Of a DNA stretch of 44,536 bases, positions 27,528 to 36,731 are shown in pieces. Numbering within the stretch: the first letter of the stretch is position 1; the number at the start of each line of letters is the position of its first letter. A program made the position numbers and the translations under genes. Origin of the DNA: Xanthobacteraceae bacterium (GTDB lineage: Bacteria > Pseudomonadota > Alphaproteobacteria > Rhizobiales > Xanthobacteraceae); assembly GCA_031291475.1 (NCBI GenBank), contig JARLIY010000035.1:1-44536 (forward strand), given 5' to 3'. The notes beneath the pieces were generated by a model. That model was not told the origin of the DNA, made no database searches, and saw only the letters and a program-made list of their open reading frames with translations.

Positions 27528-28181
27528 TCAATTTACCGGCGTCCGCTGCCGTTGCGGCGCGGAAGGCGGGGTGCCCTGAACTTTTTGGCGACGTCCGTTC
27601 GCCGCATTCCACGACGCGGCAATGTCGAGAAAGTTCTTCAGCATCAGGTGGCCGTGGTCGGAGGCGATGCTTTCCGGGTGGAACTGCACGCCATGCACGG
27701 GCAGGCGCCGGTGCGCGAGCCCCATGACCAGGCCGTCCTCCGTATCGGCGGTAACGGTCAGCTCGCCCGGCAGGCTCGCGCGGTCGACCACCAGCGAATG
27801 ATAGCGCGTCGCCTGAAACGGGGCGTTGATGCCGCGGAAAATGCCGGTGCCGTCATGGCGGATGAGCGAGAGCTTGCCGTGCACCGGCACGGGCGCCCGC
27901 ACCACCTTGCCGCCAAAAGCGTCGCCGATCGCCTGGTGGCCCAGGCAGACGCCGAGGATGGGAATTTTGCCGGATGCCGCGGCAATGAGATCGAGGCAGA
28001 TTCCGGCTTCCTTGGGCGTGCACGGGCCGGGGGAAAGAACGATGGCGTCGGGATCGGCGGCGAGGATGGCGGCGGTGGTGATCTTGTCGTTGCGGTGCAC
28101 GCGCACCGGCTCCCCCAGTTCACCGAAGAAGTGGACCAGGTTAAAGGTAAAGCTGTCGTAATTGTCGATCAGGACAATCAT
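27528..28181 (-). CDS. trpG: Anthranilate synthase glutaminase subunit
   Basis: A 217-residue class I glutamine amidotransferase supplying ammonia to TrpE. The N terminus [20 protein letters not shown] is typical. The catalytic triad is visible: Cys in [10 protein letters not shown] and His-x-Glu in [10 protein letters not shown]. The C terminus has about 20 extra polar residues. No trpE lies in the window, in keeping with the split trpE and trpGDC arrangement of many alphaproteobacteria. Confidence 0.93.
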   Translation of the reverse strand: MIVLIDNYDSFTFNLVHFFGELGEPVRVHRNDKITTAAILAADPDAIVLSPGPCTPKEAGICLDLIAAASGKIPILGVCLGHQAIGDAFGGKVVRAPVPVHGKLSLIRHDGTGIFRGINAPFQATRYHSLVVDRASLPGELTVTADTEDGLVMGLAHRRLPVHGVQFHPESIASDHGHLMLKNFLDIAASWNAANGRRQKVQGTPPSAPQRQRTPVN

Positions 28182-28263
28182 GGGAGCCGGCCGCTATTCT
28201 GCAGCCGGCTCTTAGCGCAAATTCCCGAGAGAAGCGACCCGAAGGCGGGGTCCCCAGCCGCCG

Positions 28264-28545
28264 CTAGCGCGCGGTGGTTACTGCCGCCGGGAGGCGATCC
28301 GCCGACACCAGGCGCGCATCGTGGGCCTGCCCGAAAGGATTGCGCGTATCGCGCAGGCAGGCGGCCTCGAAATACGGCCAGGCATTTTGCGAGCATTGGC
28401 CGGCGAGCGGCCTCGTGTCCGCTCGATCGGCCTTGGCGCCGGGCGCCGACCCGCGCGCGTCGACCTGGTCGGCGATGCTGAGCGCGGTGACGAACGCACC
28501 CGCCACGATCGCAGCGGCTGCGATGGCGTAAATGGTTCTAAGCAT
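28264..28545 (-). CDS. Small exported protein, unknown function
   Basis: A 93-residue protein from ATG 28545. The N terminus MLRTIYAIAAAAIVAGAFVT is a signal peptide or anchor. The mature part has two cysteines in a block QCSQNAWPYFEAACLRDTRN that looks conserved, probably forming one disulfide in the periplasm. Small proteins with this WPYFEAACLRD pattern recur in Bradyrhizobium relatives, but no role is known to me. It is 82 bp upstream of trpG on the same strand and may share its promoter. The longer frame upstream (to 28866) reads through an intergenic region and is rejected. Confidence 0.7.
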   Translation of the reverse strand: MLRTIYAIAAAAIVAGAFVTALSIADQVDARGSAPGAKADRADTRPLAGQCSQNAWPYFEAACLRDTRNPFGQAHDARLVSADRLPAAVTTAR

Positions 28546-28835
28546 GACACCTAATCCCTGTTCCCTGTTTCGCGCCCGGTCGCCGGCCTGGAGCCGTCTA
28601 TTCTTTGTTGCGGGTCGCGGTTCGATTGGATGCCACTCTCGCCCTTCGCGCCGACGAATTCCTTGATCCGCATCACATTTCGGCGGCTTTCGACACCGCT
28701 TTGAAAACGCACGGGAATTGAGAAAGTTCCAGGGGATCGTCGCGCAATTTTCGGCTTTGGGCCAAAATCCGCCGGCAAAATGCTTCGCGGCGACTCCGCC
28801 TTGCGGTCGGCCTGAGCGCGGGCTAGACCCCCGCC

Positions 28836-29336
28836 ATGCCACGCACCGCGCTCTTTGCCGGATCATTCGATCCTATCACCAACGGCCATCTCGACGTGGT
28901 GGCGAGCGCCGTGCGGCTTGCCGACCGGCTGGTGCTGGCCATCGGGATTCATCCCGGCAAGGCGCCGCTGTTCTCAGCCGACGAACGGCTCGCCATGCTC
29001 GACGAGATTTGCACGCCGCTCGGCCGCAAGGCCGGCTGTGAAATCGTTTGCACCACGTTCGGCGATCTCGTCGTCTCGGCGGCGCGGCGGGCCGGCGCCA
29101 GTATCCTCATCCGGGGCGTGCGCGATGCCGCCGACTTCGATTACGAGATGCAGATGGCCGGCATGAATGCAGCCATGGCGGGCGAGGTGCAGACTGTGTT
29201 TTTGCCGGCTTCGCCCGAAGTTCGCCCGATCACCGCCACGCTGGTGCGGCAGATAGCCGGCATGGGCGGCGACGTTTCGGCCTTCGTGCCCGCTTTGGTC
29301 GCGGCGCGGCTGAAAAAGAAATTCGCCAAGGCCTAA
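28836..29336 (+). CDS. coaD: Phosphopantetheine adenylyltransferase
   Basis: A 166-residue nucleotidyltransferase for the penultimate step of coenzyme A synthesis. The class motif is [15 protein letters not shown] with T-x-G-H at residues 15-18, and the second nucleotide-binding motif [20 protein letters not shown] has the ISSTxxR-like position as [27 protein letters not shown] is the substrate-binding block. ATG 28836 gives the standard N terminus. It is followed 47 bp later by a cyclophilin gene, as in many relatives. Confidence 0.96.
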   Translation: MPRTALFAGSFDPITNGHLDVVASAVRLADRLVLAIGIHPGKAPLFSADERLAMLDEICTPLGRKAGCEIVCTTFGDLVVSAARRAGASILIRGVRDAADFDYEMQMAGMNAAMAGEVQTVFLPASPEVRPITATLVRQIAGMGGDVSAFVPALVAARLKKKFAKA

Positions 29337-29383
29337 GAGCTGGCCTGAAAAGAAAATCTGCGTAGCCTCATCCGGGAGATGAC

Positions 29384-29929
29384 ATGACCCGCATCGTTGC
29401 ATTAGTGTTCGTTATCATGTGTGCCGCTCAAGTCTCCGCTCAACCGCTTCCCGCCGGTCTCGACCCGCAAAATACGCTTCTCCTCGACACCGCGTACGGC
29501 CGGGTCGTCATCAAGCTTCGCAACGACATCGCGCCGCTTCACGCCGAGCGGCTGAAGTTGCTCGCGCGCGAGCATTTTTACGACAACGTGCCGTTCCATC
29601 GCGTCATCGACGGCTTTATGGCGCAGACCGGCGACGGGCAGCACGGCAACGGCACCGGCGGCTCGAAATATCCGGACCTCAAGGCCGAGTTCTCCAAGGT
29701 GCCGTTCAAGCGTGGCATTGTGGGCATGGCGCGCACCAACAATCCGAATTCGGCCAACAGCCAGTTCTTCATCATGTTCGCCGACGGTTCCTTCCTCAAC
29801 GGCCAATACACGGTCGTCGGCGAGGTGGTGCAAGGCATGGATGCGATCGATAAGCTCAAGCGCGGCGAGCCGCCGGCCACGCCCGACCGCATCATCCACA
29901 TGCAGGTGGCGGCCGACGCCAAGCAGTAA
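29384..29929 (+). CDS. Periplasmic peptidyl-prolyl isomerase, cyclophilin type
   Basis: A 181-residue cyclophilin with a signal peptide (MTRIVALVFVIMCAAQVSAQ), so it acts on proteins in the periplasm. The catalytic core is visible: VPFHRVIDGFMAQTGD with the active Arg, KRGIVGMARTNNPNSANSQF and FFIMFADGSFLNGQYTVVGE. The usual Trp of human cyclophilin A is replaced by Tyr-Thr context, as in many bacterial forms. It lies between coaD and an uncharacterised secreted protein on the same strand. Confidence 0.92.
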   Translation: MTRIVALVFVIMCAAQVSAQPLPAGLDPQNTLLLDTAYGRVVIKLRNDIAPLHAERLKLLAREHFYDNVPFHRVIDGFMAQTGDGQHGNGTGGSKYPDLKAEFSKVPFKRGIVGMARTNNPNSANSQFFIMFADGSFLNGQYTVVGEVVQGMDAIDKLKRGEPPATPDRIIHMQVAADAKQ

Positions 29930-29935
29930 GGATCG

Positions 29936-30568
29936 ATGCGCGCGGCCCGCCATTCGATCGCGGTGATCTGCGGCGCGATAGGCGTTGCCGGGCTTTCGGC
30001 TTCAATCCCGGCGAAGTCGCTCAACCAGGTGCCGCCGGCGCGCGCGCCGTGCAGCGTGCTCAGCGGCCATCCCTGTCATCCTTCGTTCTGCGGCGTTTTC
30101 CAGCACGGGCCATGCTTTCCGCAGTATCTGCCGCCGCTCGGCCAGGACTTACGGTTGACCATCGTCTCGACCGATAGCAACGACCCGGAAAAGCCCTCGG
30201 GCAATAATGCGGACGCCGACAATACGGACGCTCATGACCAGGCGCTCGATTCGATCCGGGAGATGTTCGCCGCCTTGCGTGGCTGTTGGGTGCCGCCGCC
30301 GAAAGACGAGGCGCGTCGCGGCATGGAATACACCATCCGATTCTCGTTCAAGCGCGACGGCGAGATGATCGCCCCGCCGCGCATGACCTATGCGAGCCAC
30401 GACGCGCCGACCGAAGTGCGTGACGTCTATCGCGACGCCATCGAGGCGGCGCTCAAGCGCTGCACGCCGCTGCATTTCAGCGCGGCGATGGGCGGCGCGG
30501 TCGCCGGCCGCCCGATCGCCGTCCGCTTCGTCGACGACCGGACGATCGACCACGATTCTGCAAAGTAA
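29936..30568 (+). CDS. Exported protein of unknown function, 210 aa
   Basis: It starts six bases after the cyclophilin stop, so it probably shares its transcript. An N-terminal hydrophobic segment (VICGAIGVAGLSASI) suggests export. A Cys/Pro-rich region follows (PCSVLSGHPCHPSFCGVF), then an acidic Asp/Asn-rich linker near residues 80-100. The C-terminal 100 residues, REMFAALRGCWVPPP to AVRFVD, resemble the TonB-C-like fold seen in periplasmic proteins that report on envelope state, but that is a weak structural guess. Its position between the cyclophilin and queA seems conserved in relatives, from memory only. Confidence 0.65.
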   Translation: MRAARHSIAVICGAIGVAGLSASIPAKSLNQVPPARAPCSVLSGHPCHPSFCGVFQHGPCFPQYLPPLGQDLRLTIVSTDSNDPEKPSGNNADADNTDAHDQALDSIREMFAALRGCWVPPPKDEARRGMEYTIRFSFKRDGEMIAPPRMTYASHDAPTEVRDVYRDAIEAALKRCTPLHFSAAMGGAVAGRPIAVRFVDDRTIDHDSAK

Positions 30569-30591
30569 GGCAGTACACTCTCTGACGGCTC

Positions 30592-30672
30592 GTCATTGCG
30601 AGCGGAGCGCAGCAATCCAGTCCGGCGCTGTCAAATTCTGGATTGCTTCGTCGCTTAGCTCTTCGCAATGAC
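30592..30672. repeat. Palindromic repeat (GTCATTGCGAG family), copy 3
   Basis: It begins GTCATTGCGAGCGGAGCGC and ends CTCTTCGCAATGAC, with arms GCAATCCAG and CTGGATTGC. It ends 22 bp before the queA start codon. An ATG within its right end opens the queA frame nine codons early, but that start belongs to the repeat. Confidence 0.85.
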
Positions 30673-30694
30673 GATCATTATATCCGCGGACCAT

Positions 30695-31771
30695 ATGCGC
30701 ACGGACCTGTTCGATTTCGACTTGCCCGAAGACCGCATCGCGTTGCGGCCAGCTTTGCCGCGCGACAGCGCGCGGCTCCTTGTCGTCCGCCTCGGCGCGG
30801 CGGCGGCGTTCGAAGATCGCTCCATTCGCGATCTTCCGGAGCTGTTGCGCGCGGGCGATGCGCTCGTCGTCAACGACACGAAGGTCATCCCGGCGCGCCT
30901 GCACGGCCGCCGCATCGGCCGCGGCGAGCATGAACCGGCGATTGCCGCGACTTTGGTCAAGCGGCTCGACGGCTCGCGCTGGAAGGCGCTGGTCAGGCCG
31001 GGGAAGCGCCTTGTCCTCGGCGACGTCGTGCGCTTCGGCCGCGAAGGCCGCGTCTGCTTCCTCGATCAGCTCGACGCCACGGTCGAAGCCAAGGGGGAGG
31101 GCGGTGAAGTGACGCTTGCATTCGCGTTCCATGGCGCCGTGCTCGACCAGGCGCTCGCCGAGCGGGGCGACATGCCGCTGCCGCCTTACATCGCCGGCCG
31201 CCGGCCCACCGATGAACGCGATCGCACCGACTACCAGACCATGTTCGCGCGCGAAGAAGGCTCGGTGGCGGCGCCGACGGCGGGTCTGCATTTCACGGAG
31301 GCGATCGTCGAGCAGTTGAGCAAACGCGGCGTCGCGCTGCACCGCATGACTTTGCATGTCGGTCCCGGCACCTTCCTGCCGGTGAAGGCCGCCGATACGA
31401 CAGGTCATCGCATGCAGGGCGAATGGGGCAATGTCACCGCCGACACTGCGGTGGCGCTCAACGCCGCGCGGCGTGCAGGCGGGCGCATCGTTGCCGTCGG
31501 TTCGACCGCGTTGCGGCTTCTCGAAAGCGCCGCGGCCAACGACGGCACGCTTGCGGCCTATTCGGGCGACACCTCGTTGTTCATCACGCCGGGCTACCGC
31601 TTTCGGGTGGTCGACGCGATGCTGACCAATTTCCACCTGCCGCGCTCGACACTGTTCATGCTGGTGTGCGCCTTCTGCGGGCTCGATTTGATGCAGCGCG
31701 CCTATGCCCATGCCATCGCGGCGGGCTATCGCTTCTATTCTTACGGCGATGCTTGTTTGTTGTTTCGCTAA
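30695..31771 (+). CDS. queA: SAM:tRNA ribosyltransferase-isomerase QueA
   Basis: A 358-residue enzyme transferring and isomerising the ribosyl group of SAM onto preQ1 in tRNA, giving epoxyqueuosine. Conserved segments are [67 protein letters not shown] and the C-terminal [21 protein letters not shown] 30695 gives the classical N terminus; the upstream ATG at 30668 lies in a repeat. tgt follows about 390 bp downstream with one small antisense gene between. Confidence 0.96.
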   Translation: MRTDLFDFDLPEDRIALRPALPRDSARLLVVRLGAAAAFEDRSIRDLPELLRAGDALVVNDTKVIPARLHGRRIGRGEHEPAIAATLVKRLDGSRWKALVRPGKRLVLGDVVRFGREGRVCFLDQLDATVEAKGEGGEVTLAFAFHGAVLDQALAERGDMPLPPYIAGRRPTDERDRTDYQTMFAREEGSVAAPTAGLHFTEAIVEQLSKRGVALHRMTLHVGPGTFLPVKAADTTGHRMQGEWGNVTADTAVALNAARRAGGRIVAVGSTALRLLESAAANDGTLAAYSGDTSLFITPGYRFRVVDAMLTNFHLPRSTLFMLVCAFCGLDLMQRAYAHAIAAGYRFYSYGDACLLFR

Positions 31772-31783
31772 GAGTGCTGATTG

Positions 31784-32080
31784 CTAGCCGCGGGTGCCGG
31801 AGAACGAAGCGGTGCCGAAGGCCCCCAGTTGCACGCTGCCGCTGATTTTGTCACCATTGACCGCGCCCGTGAATTCAAGCGTCATTGGCATAGGGTCGGT
31901 GATCGAGACCTTCCAGGACGCTTCGTTGCCATTGACCGTCCCGTCGAAAATTTCCGTCGAATTTCCTTCGGCCGCTTGCGTGCCCTTGAGCGCGCTGCCT
32001 TCGGTCTTCACCGAAAGAGTGGCCTGACGGTCGCCCATTGGCGTAGACACCACAAGATTCCAGTTGCCGTCGACGCTCAT
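31784..32080 (-). CDS. Small beta-rich protein, unknown function
   Basis: A 98-residue protein from ATG 32080 (MSVDGNWNLVVSTPMGDRQA). It is rich in alternating strand-like segments (ATLSVKTEGSALKG, EIFDGTVNGNEASWKVSI, LEFTGAVNGDKISGSVQLG) and ends FGTASFSGTRG, suggesting a small beta barrel or sandwich. Similar proteins occur in Bradyrhizobium and relatives without assigned function. It lies antisense between queA and tgt and has no signal peptide. Low internal variety of residues (Gly, Thr, Ser, Val) limits further inference. Confidence 0.7.
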   Translation of the reverse strand: MSVDGNWNLVVSTPMGDRQATLSVKTEGSALKGTQAAEGNSTEIFDGTVNGNEASWKVSITDPMPMTLEFTGAVNGDKISGSVQLGAFGTASFSGTRG

Positions 32081-32160
32081 GTTACAATCCTCCAAGCTTA
32101 GTGAACGTATAAGGCTGGATCGGAATGTTCAAGCTGCGTGAACAACGGACCAGGTGAAGC

Positions 32161-33303
32161 TTGGCTAACCCGTTTTCCTTTCGCCTGATAGCCGCCGACG
32201 GCGCCGCGCGCACGGGCGAAATAACGACCGCGCACGGCATCGTGCACACGCCGGCTTTCATGCCGGTCGGCACGCAAGCCTCGATCAAGGGTGTGCACCC
32301 TGACGACGTGCGCGCCTCGGGCGCCGAGATCCTGCTCGCCAACACCTATCACCTGACGTTGCGGCCTTCCGCCGAACGCATCGCCACGTTCGGGGGCTTG
32401 CACGCCTTCATGCGCTGGCCCTATCCGATCCTCACCGATTCCGGCGGCTTTCAGGTGATGTCGCTTGCGCCTTTGCGCAAAATTACCGAGGACGGCGTCA
32501 CCTTCCGCTCGCATATCGACGGCGCGATGGTGGAGCTGACGCCCGAACGGGCGATGCAAGTGCAGATTTTGCTCAGCTCCGATATTGCCATGCAGCTCGA
32601 CGAATGCGTGCGGCTGCCGGCCGAGCGGGGCGATATCGAGCGGGCGATGAAACTTTCGCTCCGCTGGGCCGAGCGCTGCAAGCGCGCATTTGAGGGCGCG
32701 GCCGCCGGTTGCGCGATGTTCGGCATCGTGCAGGGCGGCGACGACCACAGACTGCGCGCCGAGAGCGCGCGCGGGCTGGTCGATATCGGCTTTCCCGGTT
32801 ACGCGATCGGCGGGCTCGCGGTCGGCGAAACGCAAAGCGTGATGCTCGACGTCGTCGGCGAGACCGCGGCGGCGCTGCCGGCCGAACGGCCGCGCTATCT
32901 CATGGGCGCGGGCACGCCGGACGATCTGCTCGCCGCCATCACCCGCGGCGTCGACATGTTCGATTGCGTGCTGCCGACGCGCAACGGCCGCCATGGCCTT
33001 GCTTTCACCCGCTTCGGCCCGATCAACATCAAGAACGCTCGCCATGCCGACGATCACCAGCCGCTTGATCCGGAAAGCGCTTGCCCGGCGGCGCGCGATT
33101 TTTCGCGCGCCTATCTGCATCATCTGTTCCGCGCCGGCGAGGCGCTCGGCGGCACGCTCCTCTCGATCGTCAATCTCTTTTATTACCAGGAGTTGATGGC
33201 GGGCGCCCGCGCGGCCATCGCCGCCGGCCGCTTTGCCGATTATGCCAGCAAAATCCGGGAACAATGGGCGGCGAAGGCCGACTTGCACAAAGAGGCAGAC
33301 TAG
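32161..33303 (+). CDS. tgt: Queuine/preQ1 tRNA-ribosyltransferase
   Basis: A 380-residue TIM-barrel enzyme exchanging guanine 34 for preQ1 in tRNAs with GUN anticodons, acting before QueA. Seen are [38 protein letters not shown] with an active-site Asp, [22 protein letters not shown] and the nucleophile region [20 protein letters not shown]. The start is TTG 32161: a stop lies two codons upstream in frame, GGTGAAG provides the ribosome site, and no ATG fits the conserved N terminus. The zinc ligands appear in the C-terminal part ([18 protein letters not shown]). Confidence 0.95.
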   Translation: MANPFSFRLIAADGAARTGEITTAHGIVHTPAFMPVGTQASIKGVHPDDVRASGAEILLANTYHLTLRPSAERIATFGGLHAFMRWPYPILTDSGGFQVMSLAPLRKITEDGVTFRSHIDGAMVELTPERAMQVQILLSSDIAMQLDECVRLPAERGDIERAMKLSLRWAERCKRAFEGAAAGCAMFGIVQGGDDHRLRAESARGLVDIGFPGYAIGGLAVGETQSVMLDVVGETAAALPAERPRYLMGAGTPDDLLAAITRGVDMFDCVLPTRNGRHGLAFTRFGPINIKNARHADDHQPLDPESACPAARDFSRAYLHHLFRAGEALGGTLLSIVNLFYYQELMAGARAAIAAGRFADYASKIREQWAAKADLHKEAD

Positions 33304-33357
33304 GTGCGTGCGCTCGAACGCCCGGGCAAGGCAGGCTACATGGCGCAAATTGTTTTG

Positions 33358-34569
33358 CTATTGCGCTTTAGGGCGCAGCAGCATCGGGCCATACACGATC
33401 ACGAAGGTCCCAAACGCAATGATCCAGCCGAGCGCGGCAACAATCAGGGTCGCATAATAGATGCCGGGCAAGAGCGGCGCCGCCACACGCGCCAAGGCCG
33501 CGGCCAGGATAGCGACATAGATTACCGTGGTTGCCGGCGTCGACATGACGTCGCGGCCGGTGTGCCCAAGCGTCGCACGCGTCATAACCGCAAGCGTCAT
33601 GGTGCCCATGGCGCCGGTTGTCCATGCATGCAGCGCCCCGCTCGGTGGCATTACCTCCGGCCACAATATTGAGAGAGCGAGCGTCAAGAAACCGAGCGGC
33701 ACAAAGGCGTAGCCGAGATGCAGAATGAGCAGGATCGGCTCGTGCCAGGTGCGTTCACCGGCCCAGCGCCCCAACCGAGCCGCCTGGGCAATCGCCGCGA
33801 CCGCGAGCAGCACTGCGGTGCCGCGCCAATCCGGCGCGACGATCCATGATACTAGCGCGGCGGCGGCGATTGCGATGGTGATTATGTCGAAACGGCTGAG
33901 CGGGATCGGCAGCTTGTCGCTTTGTTGCCGCGCCAGCCAATTGTTGGTGAAACTCGGCACTATCCTGCCGCCGACCACCATTATGAGCGCGACGATCGCC
34001 GCGCAGCCGAGCCGCAGACCGTAATCCGGCGCGCCGCGGAGTAGCACTTCGGTCTGGAACACGATATTGGCGAACGCGACCAGGCCAACGAGAATTGTTA
34101 CCCGCAAATTGCGCCAGTTTTTGCCGGCGACGATCTCCCGGACGATAACGGCCGTTAGCGTCAGCAGATAAACGCAATCGATCGCTGCCGCGGCTTCGAT
34201 GCCGATCCGGTCGGTAAGCAGCATCGCGACCCGCCCGGCCAGCCACAGCAGAAACAGCGCCAGCAGCGGAGTTCCTTGCAGCGGAAACCGGCCGGTCCAA
34301 TTTGGTATCGCCGTCAGCAGGAACCCGGTCATTACGGCGGACACATAACCGAACAGAAATTCATGCGCGTGCCACGCAATCGCGCCGTAGGAACTGGCGA
34401 ATATCCAGGTGCCGGACAATAATCCGATCCACAGCGCCATCGCCGCGCAGGCCCACACCGCCGCGCCGAGGAAAAACGGCCGAAAGCCGTAGCTCAGAAG
34501 CGCTATGGCTTCGCCCCGCAGCCGCGGAATGCCGCCGCGCCGCGCGGCGGTAGCTTTCTCACTCATCAT
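33358..34569 (-). CDS. nnrS: NnrS family membrane protein
   Basis: A 403-residue, about 12-helix inner-membrane protein of the NnrS family. Typical marks are LLSYGFRPFFLGAAVWA near the N terminus, WHAHEFLFGYVSAVMTGFLLTAIPNWTGR, and MVVGGRIVPSFTNNWLAR in the middle, with His residues that bind heme and copper in characterised members. NnrS is linked with denitrification and relieves nitrosative stress, probably by limiting NO damage to iron proteins. The start is one of two adjacent ATGs (34569 or 34566); a TTG at 34605 could extend it. It lies directly after nirK and is most likely cotranscribed. Confidence 0.88.
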   Translation of the reverse strand: MMSEKATAARRGGIPRLRGEAIALLSYGFRPFFLGAAVWACAAMALWIGLLSGTWIFASSYGAIAWHAHEFLFGYVSAVMTGFLLTAIPNWTGRFPLQGTPLLALFLLWLAGRVAMLLTDRIGIEAAAAIDCVYLLTLTAVIVREIVAGKNWRNLRVTILVGLVAFANIVFQTEVLLRGAPDYGLRLGCAAIVALIMVVGGRIVPSFTNNWLARQQSDKLPIPLSRFDIITIAIAAAALVSWIVAPDWRGTAVLLAVAAIAQAARLGRWAGERTWHEPILLILHLGYAFVPLGFLTLALSILWPEVMPPSGALHAWTTGAMGTMTLAVMTRATLGHTGRDVMSTPATTVIYVAILAAALARVAAPLLPGIYYATLIVAALGWIIAFGTFVIVYGPMLLRPKAQ

Positions 34570-34610
34570 TGATGATTCAGCACACCTCGCGTGCGGCTCC
34601 AGCAATCGTC

Positions 34611-36626
34611 CTAATGTCCCATGCCGGGCATCACCTGGCCGTTATAAATCTCGGGATTCGGCGGACCCTCGACGGTCAGGATACCGGCCAATCCCCGCTC
34701 AACCCGCGCAATCGCATGATCGAGGATAGTATAATTGCCGGGTACTTTCGGCGTGATCTCTGTAATGACGGCGCCGCCGGCGGGAACCGTCACGGTTTGA
34801 ATGCCCTCAAGCGGCGGCGATTCCACGCCACCAAACAGATAGACCTTGTCGAAGATTGCCCCGATGACGTGGAATGACGACGTAAAGTTCGGGCCGCCGA
34901 CGCCAAAGAAGAAACGCAACGTCTCGCCGACCTTGGCGTGCAGCGGGTGCAATTTCGAAAGCGCGCCGACGGAGCCGTTGAACACGAAATACTCCGGATG
35001 CTCGTCGAGCAATTTCTCGACGCTGAACTCGGCGCTGCCACGCTGCCCATAGGGAACGTCGGTGTAGATCTCGCCCTGCATGACGTAGAACTCGCGATCG
35101 ACGTGCGGCAGGCCCTGCTCGGGCTCGACCAGGATGAGGCCGTACATGCCGTTGGCGATGTGCTCGGCCACCATCGGCGTGGCGCAGTGATAGACGTAGA
35201 GGCCGGGAACCAGCGCCTTCCAGGTCATCGACTTTTCTTTGCCCGGCTCGGCCTGCAGTGCGGCGGCGCCGCCGCCCGGCCCGGTCGTGGCGTGGAAGTC
35301 CACCGAATGCATCATCGCGCTGTCGGCAGAGTTCTTCAGGTGAATGTCGACGGTGTCGCCCACGCGCACGCGGATAAACGGTCCCGGCACTTTGCCGTTG
35401 AACGTCCAGTAGCCGAACGTGGTGCCTTCGGCGAGACGTCCCTCGACTTCCGCTGCGAGTAGGTCGACGCGCAACGTTTGTGGTTCGCGCCGGGTGATCG
35501 GTGGGGGCAAGTCGGTCGCCTCACGTGAAATATCAGCCTCCACGAGTGTTTGCGGCGCCGGCCGCGGCGTGACGAGGAACTGACCTTGCATCCCGGCGAG
35601 CTGGTGGCCGGGAACGCTGCAGAAATACTGGAAGTCGCCGGCCTTGGTCGCGCGGAAGGCAATGGTTGTGCTGGCTCCTTTTCCGGTGACGCGCGGCGAT
35701 TTGGCGTCCTGATCGGGAAACACGATGTCGTGCTCGGCGCCTTCTCCGTTGATCAAGGTGAGCTGCACGACCTGTCCTTCGGCGGCGGTCAAAACCGGAT
35801 TCACTTTGCCGTCGATTGCGCCGCCGACGCCGATAAAGACCATGCGTCCTTCCGCGATACCCGATCGCAATGTGTACTTGGCGTCGGCAATGTAACCGAC
35901 GTCGGGCGTGGGCACGCCTTGCGGGGCCTGGTTCGTTGTAGCGGGTTTCTGCGCCGCTGCGCCGGGCGGAGTGCTCGCTGCCGGTTGCGCGCCGGCGGGA
36001 GTCGCGAGGAACGCGATGACATCGGCGCGGTCCTGGTCGGTCTTGAGGCCAGGGAACGGCATTTTGTTGCCCGGGACAAGCTTCTGCGGATCGGCGAGAT
36101 AGCTGTCGAGTGTTTTGGGATCCCAAACCACGTTCGCCGCCTTCATCGCCGGCGAATAGGAGTAGTTCGGCTCGGAGCCCGATTTGTTGCCGACGATGCC
36201 GGCGAGCGACGGACCAAGAATGTCCTTGCCGGGATCGAGCGAGTGGCAGACTTGGCATTTCCGAAACACCAGCCGCCCGGCGACAGGATCGCCGCCGGTC
36301 GGCGCGCCGCCCATGCCGGGCATAGCTTGCGACATGGGCTGCGGTGCGGGCATCGCATTCGATGCCGGCGCCGGGGCCGCGCCCGGTTGTGGCGTATTGG
36401 CGGCAACAACGTTATTGGGGGCTGGAGCTACGAATGTTTGCGTCACGCGCGGCGCAGCAGGCACGCGCGCTGTATTCGGCGGCTGGGAAGCATTGGAGAC
36501 TGCTGTCGCGCCAGACTGCGCGGTTTGCGCGCTGCCGTCGCTGGACGGCGAGGCGAGATACAGACCTCCAGCAATTACACAAAATCCAATGATCGCGATG
36601 TACCATTCTCGAAATGTCTTCGACAT
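34611..36626 (-). CDS. nirK: Heme c-cupredoxin-CuNIR fused nitrite reductase
   Basis: A 671-residue fusion. An N-terminal anchor (residues 8-25, WYIAIIGFCVIAGGLYLA) is followed by an Ala/Pro-rich linker. A class I cytochrome c domain follows (CQVCH at 124-128, axial Met189 in NKMPFPG). After a second Pro/Ala linker comes a cupredoxin with a full type 1 copper set: His299, Cys336, His341, Met346 (FCSVPGHQLAGM). Residues 380-671 form a complete copper nitrite reductase, close to Neisseria AniA: type 1 ligands His440, Cys481, His489, Met494; type 2 ligands His445, His480, His637; catalytic Asp443 and His586. It reduces nitrite to NO on the periplasmic side, and the extra domains probably feed electrons in the order heme, then copper. 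nnrS follows, and an FNR-type box lies upstream. Confidence 0.93.
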   Translation of the reverse strand: MSKTFREWYIAIIGFCVIAGGLYLASPSSDGSAQTAQSGATAVSNASQPPNTARVPAAPRVTQTFVAPAPNNVVAANTPQPGAAPAPASNAMPAPQPMSQAMPGMGGAPTGGDPVAGRLVFRKCQVCHSLDPGKDILGPSLAGIVGNKSGSEPNYSYSPAMKAANVVWDPKTLDSYLADPQKLVPGNKMPFPGLKTDQDRADVIAFLATPAGAQPAASTPPGAAAQKPATTNQAPQGVPTPDVGYIADAKYTLRSGIAEGRMVFIGVGGAIDGKVNPVLTAAEGQVVQLTLINGEGAEHDIVFPDQDAKSPRVTGKGASTTIAFRATKAGDFQYFCSVPGHQLAGMQGQFLVTPRPAPQTLVEADISREATDLPPPITRREPQTLRVDLLAAEVEGRLAEGTTFGYWTFNGKVPGPFIRVRVGDTVDIHLKNSADSAMMHSVDFHATTGPGGGAAALQAEPGKEKSMTWKALVPGLYVYHCATPMVAEHIANGMYGLILVEPEQGLPHVDREFYVMQGEIYTDVPYGQRGSAEFSVEKLLDEHPEYFVFNGSVGALSKLHPLHAKVGETLRFFFGVGGPNFTSSFHVIGAIFDKVYLFGGVESPPLEGIQTVTVPAGGAVITEITPKVPGNYTILDHAIARVERGLAGILTVEGPPNPEIYNGQVMPGMGH

Positions 36627-36731
36627 GTACCCTCTCCTTCGGCCCGACTCCCCGGGAGCTGGTTGGTTCTTTCATGCAACCGCCTGGCACGACAGCCTAG
36701 CAGCACAGTAGATGTTCGTTGCGGCGACCGA

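Noticed and set aside
22893..28773. GGCGGATTTTGGCC shared at 22893-22906 and, inverted, at 28760-28773
   Set aside because: Only 14 bp match with little flanking similarity; too short to call a repeat family from this window alone.
30668..30694. Earlier queA start (nine codons upstream)
   Set aside because: The ATG lies within a GTCATTGCGAG palindrome, and family proteins start at [12 protein letters not shown].
32098..33348. 416-aa minus-strand ORF opposite tgt
   Set aside because: Shadow of tgt; no recognisable domain, and tgt has all family motifs.
34611..36626. Laccase-type multicopper oxidase instead of nitrite reductase
   Set aside because: The catalytic Asp443/His586 pair, the three type 2 histidines and close similarity to AniA fit CuNIR; the trinuclear HxH pairs of laccases are absent.
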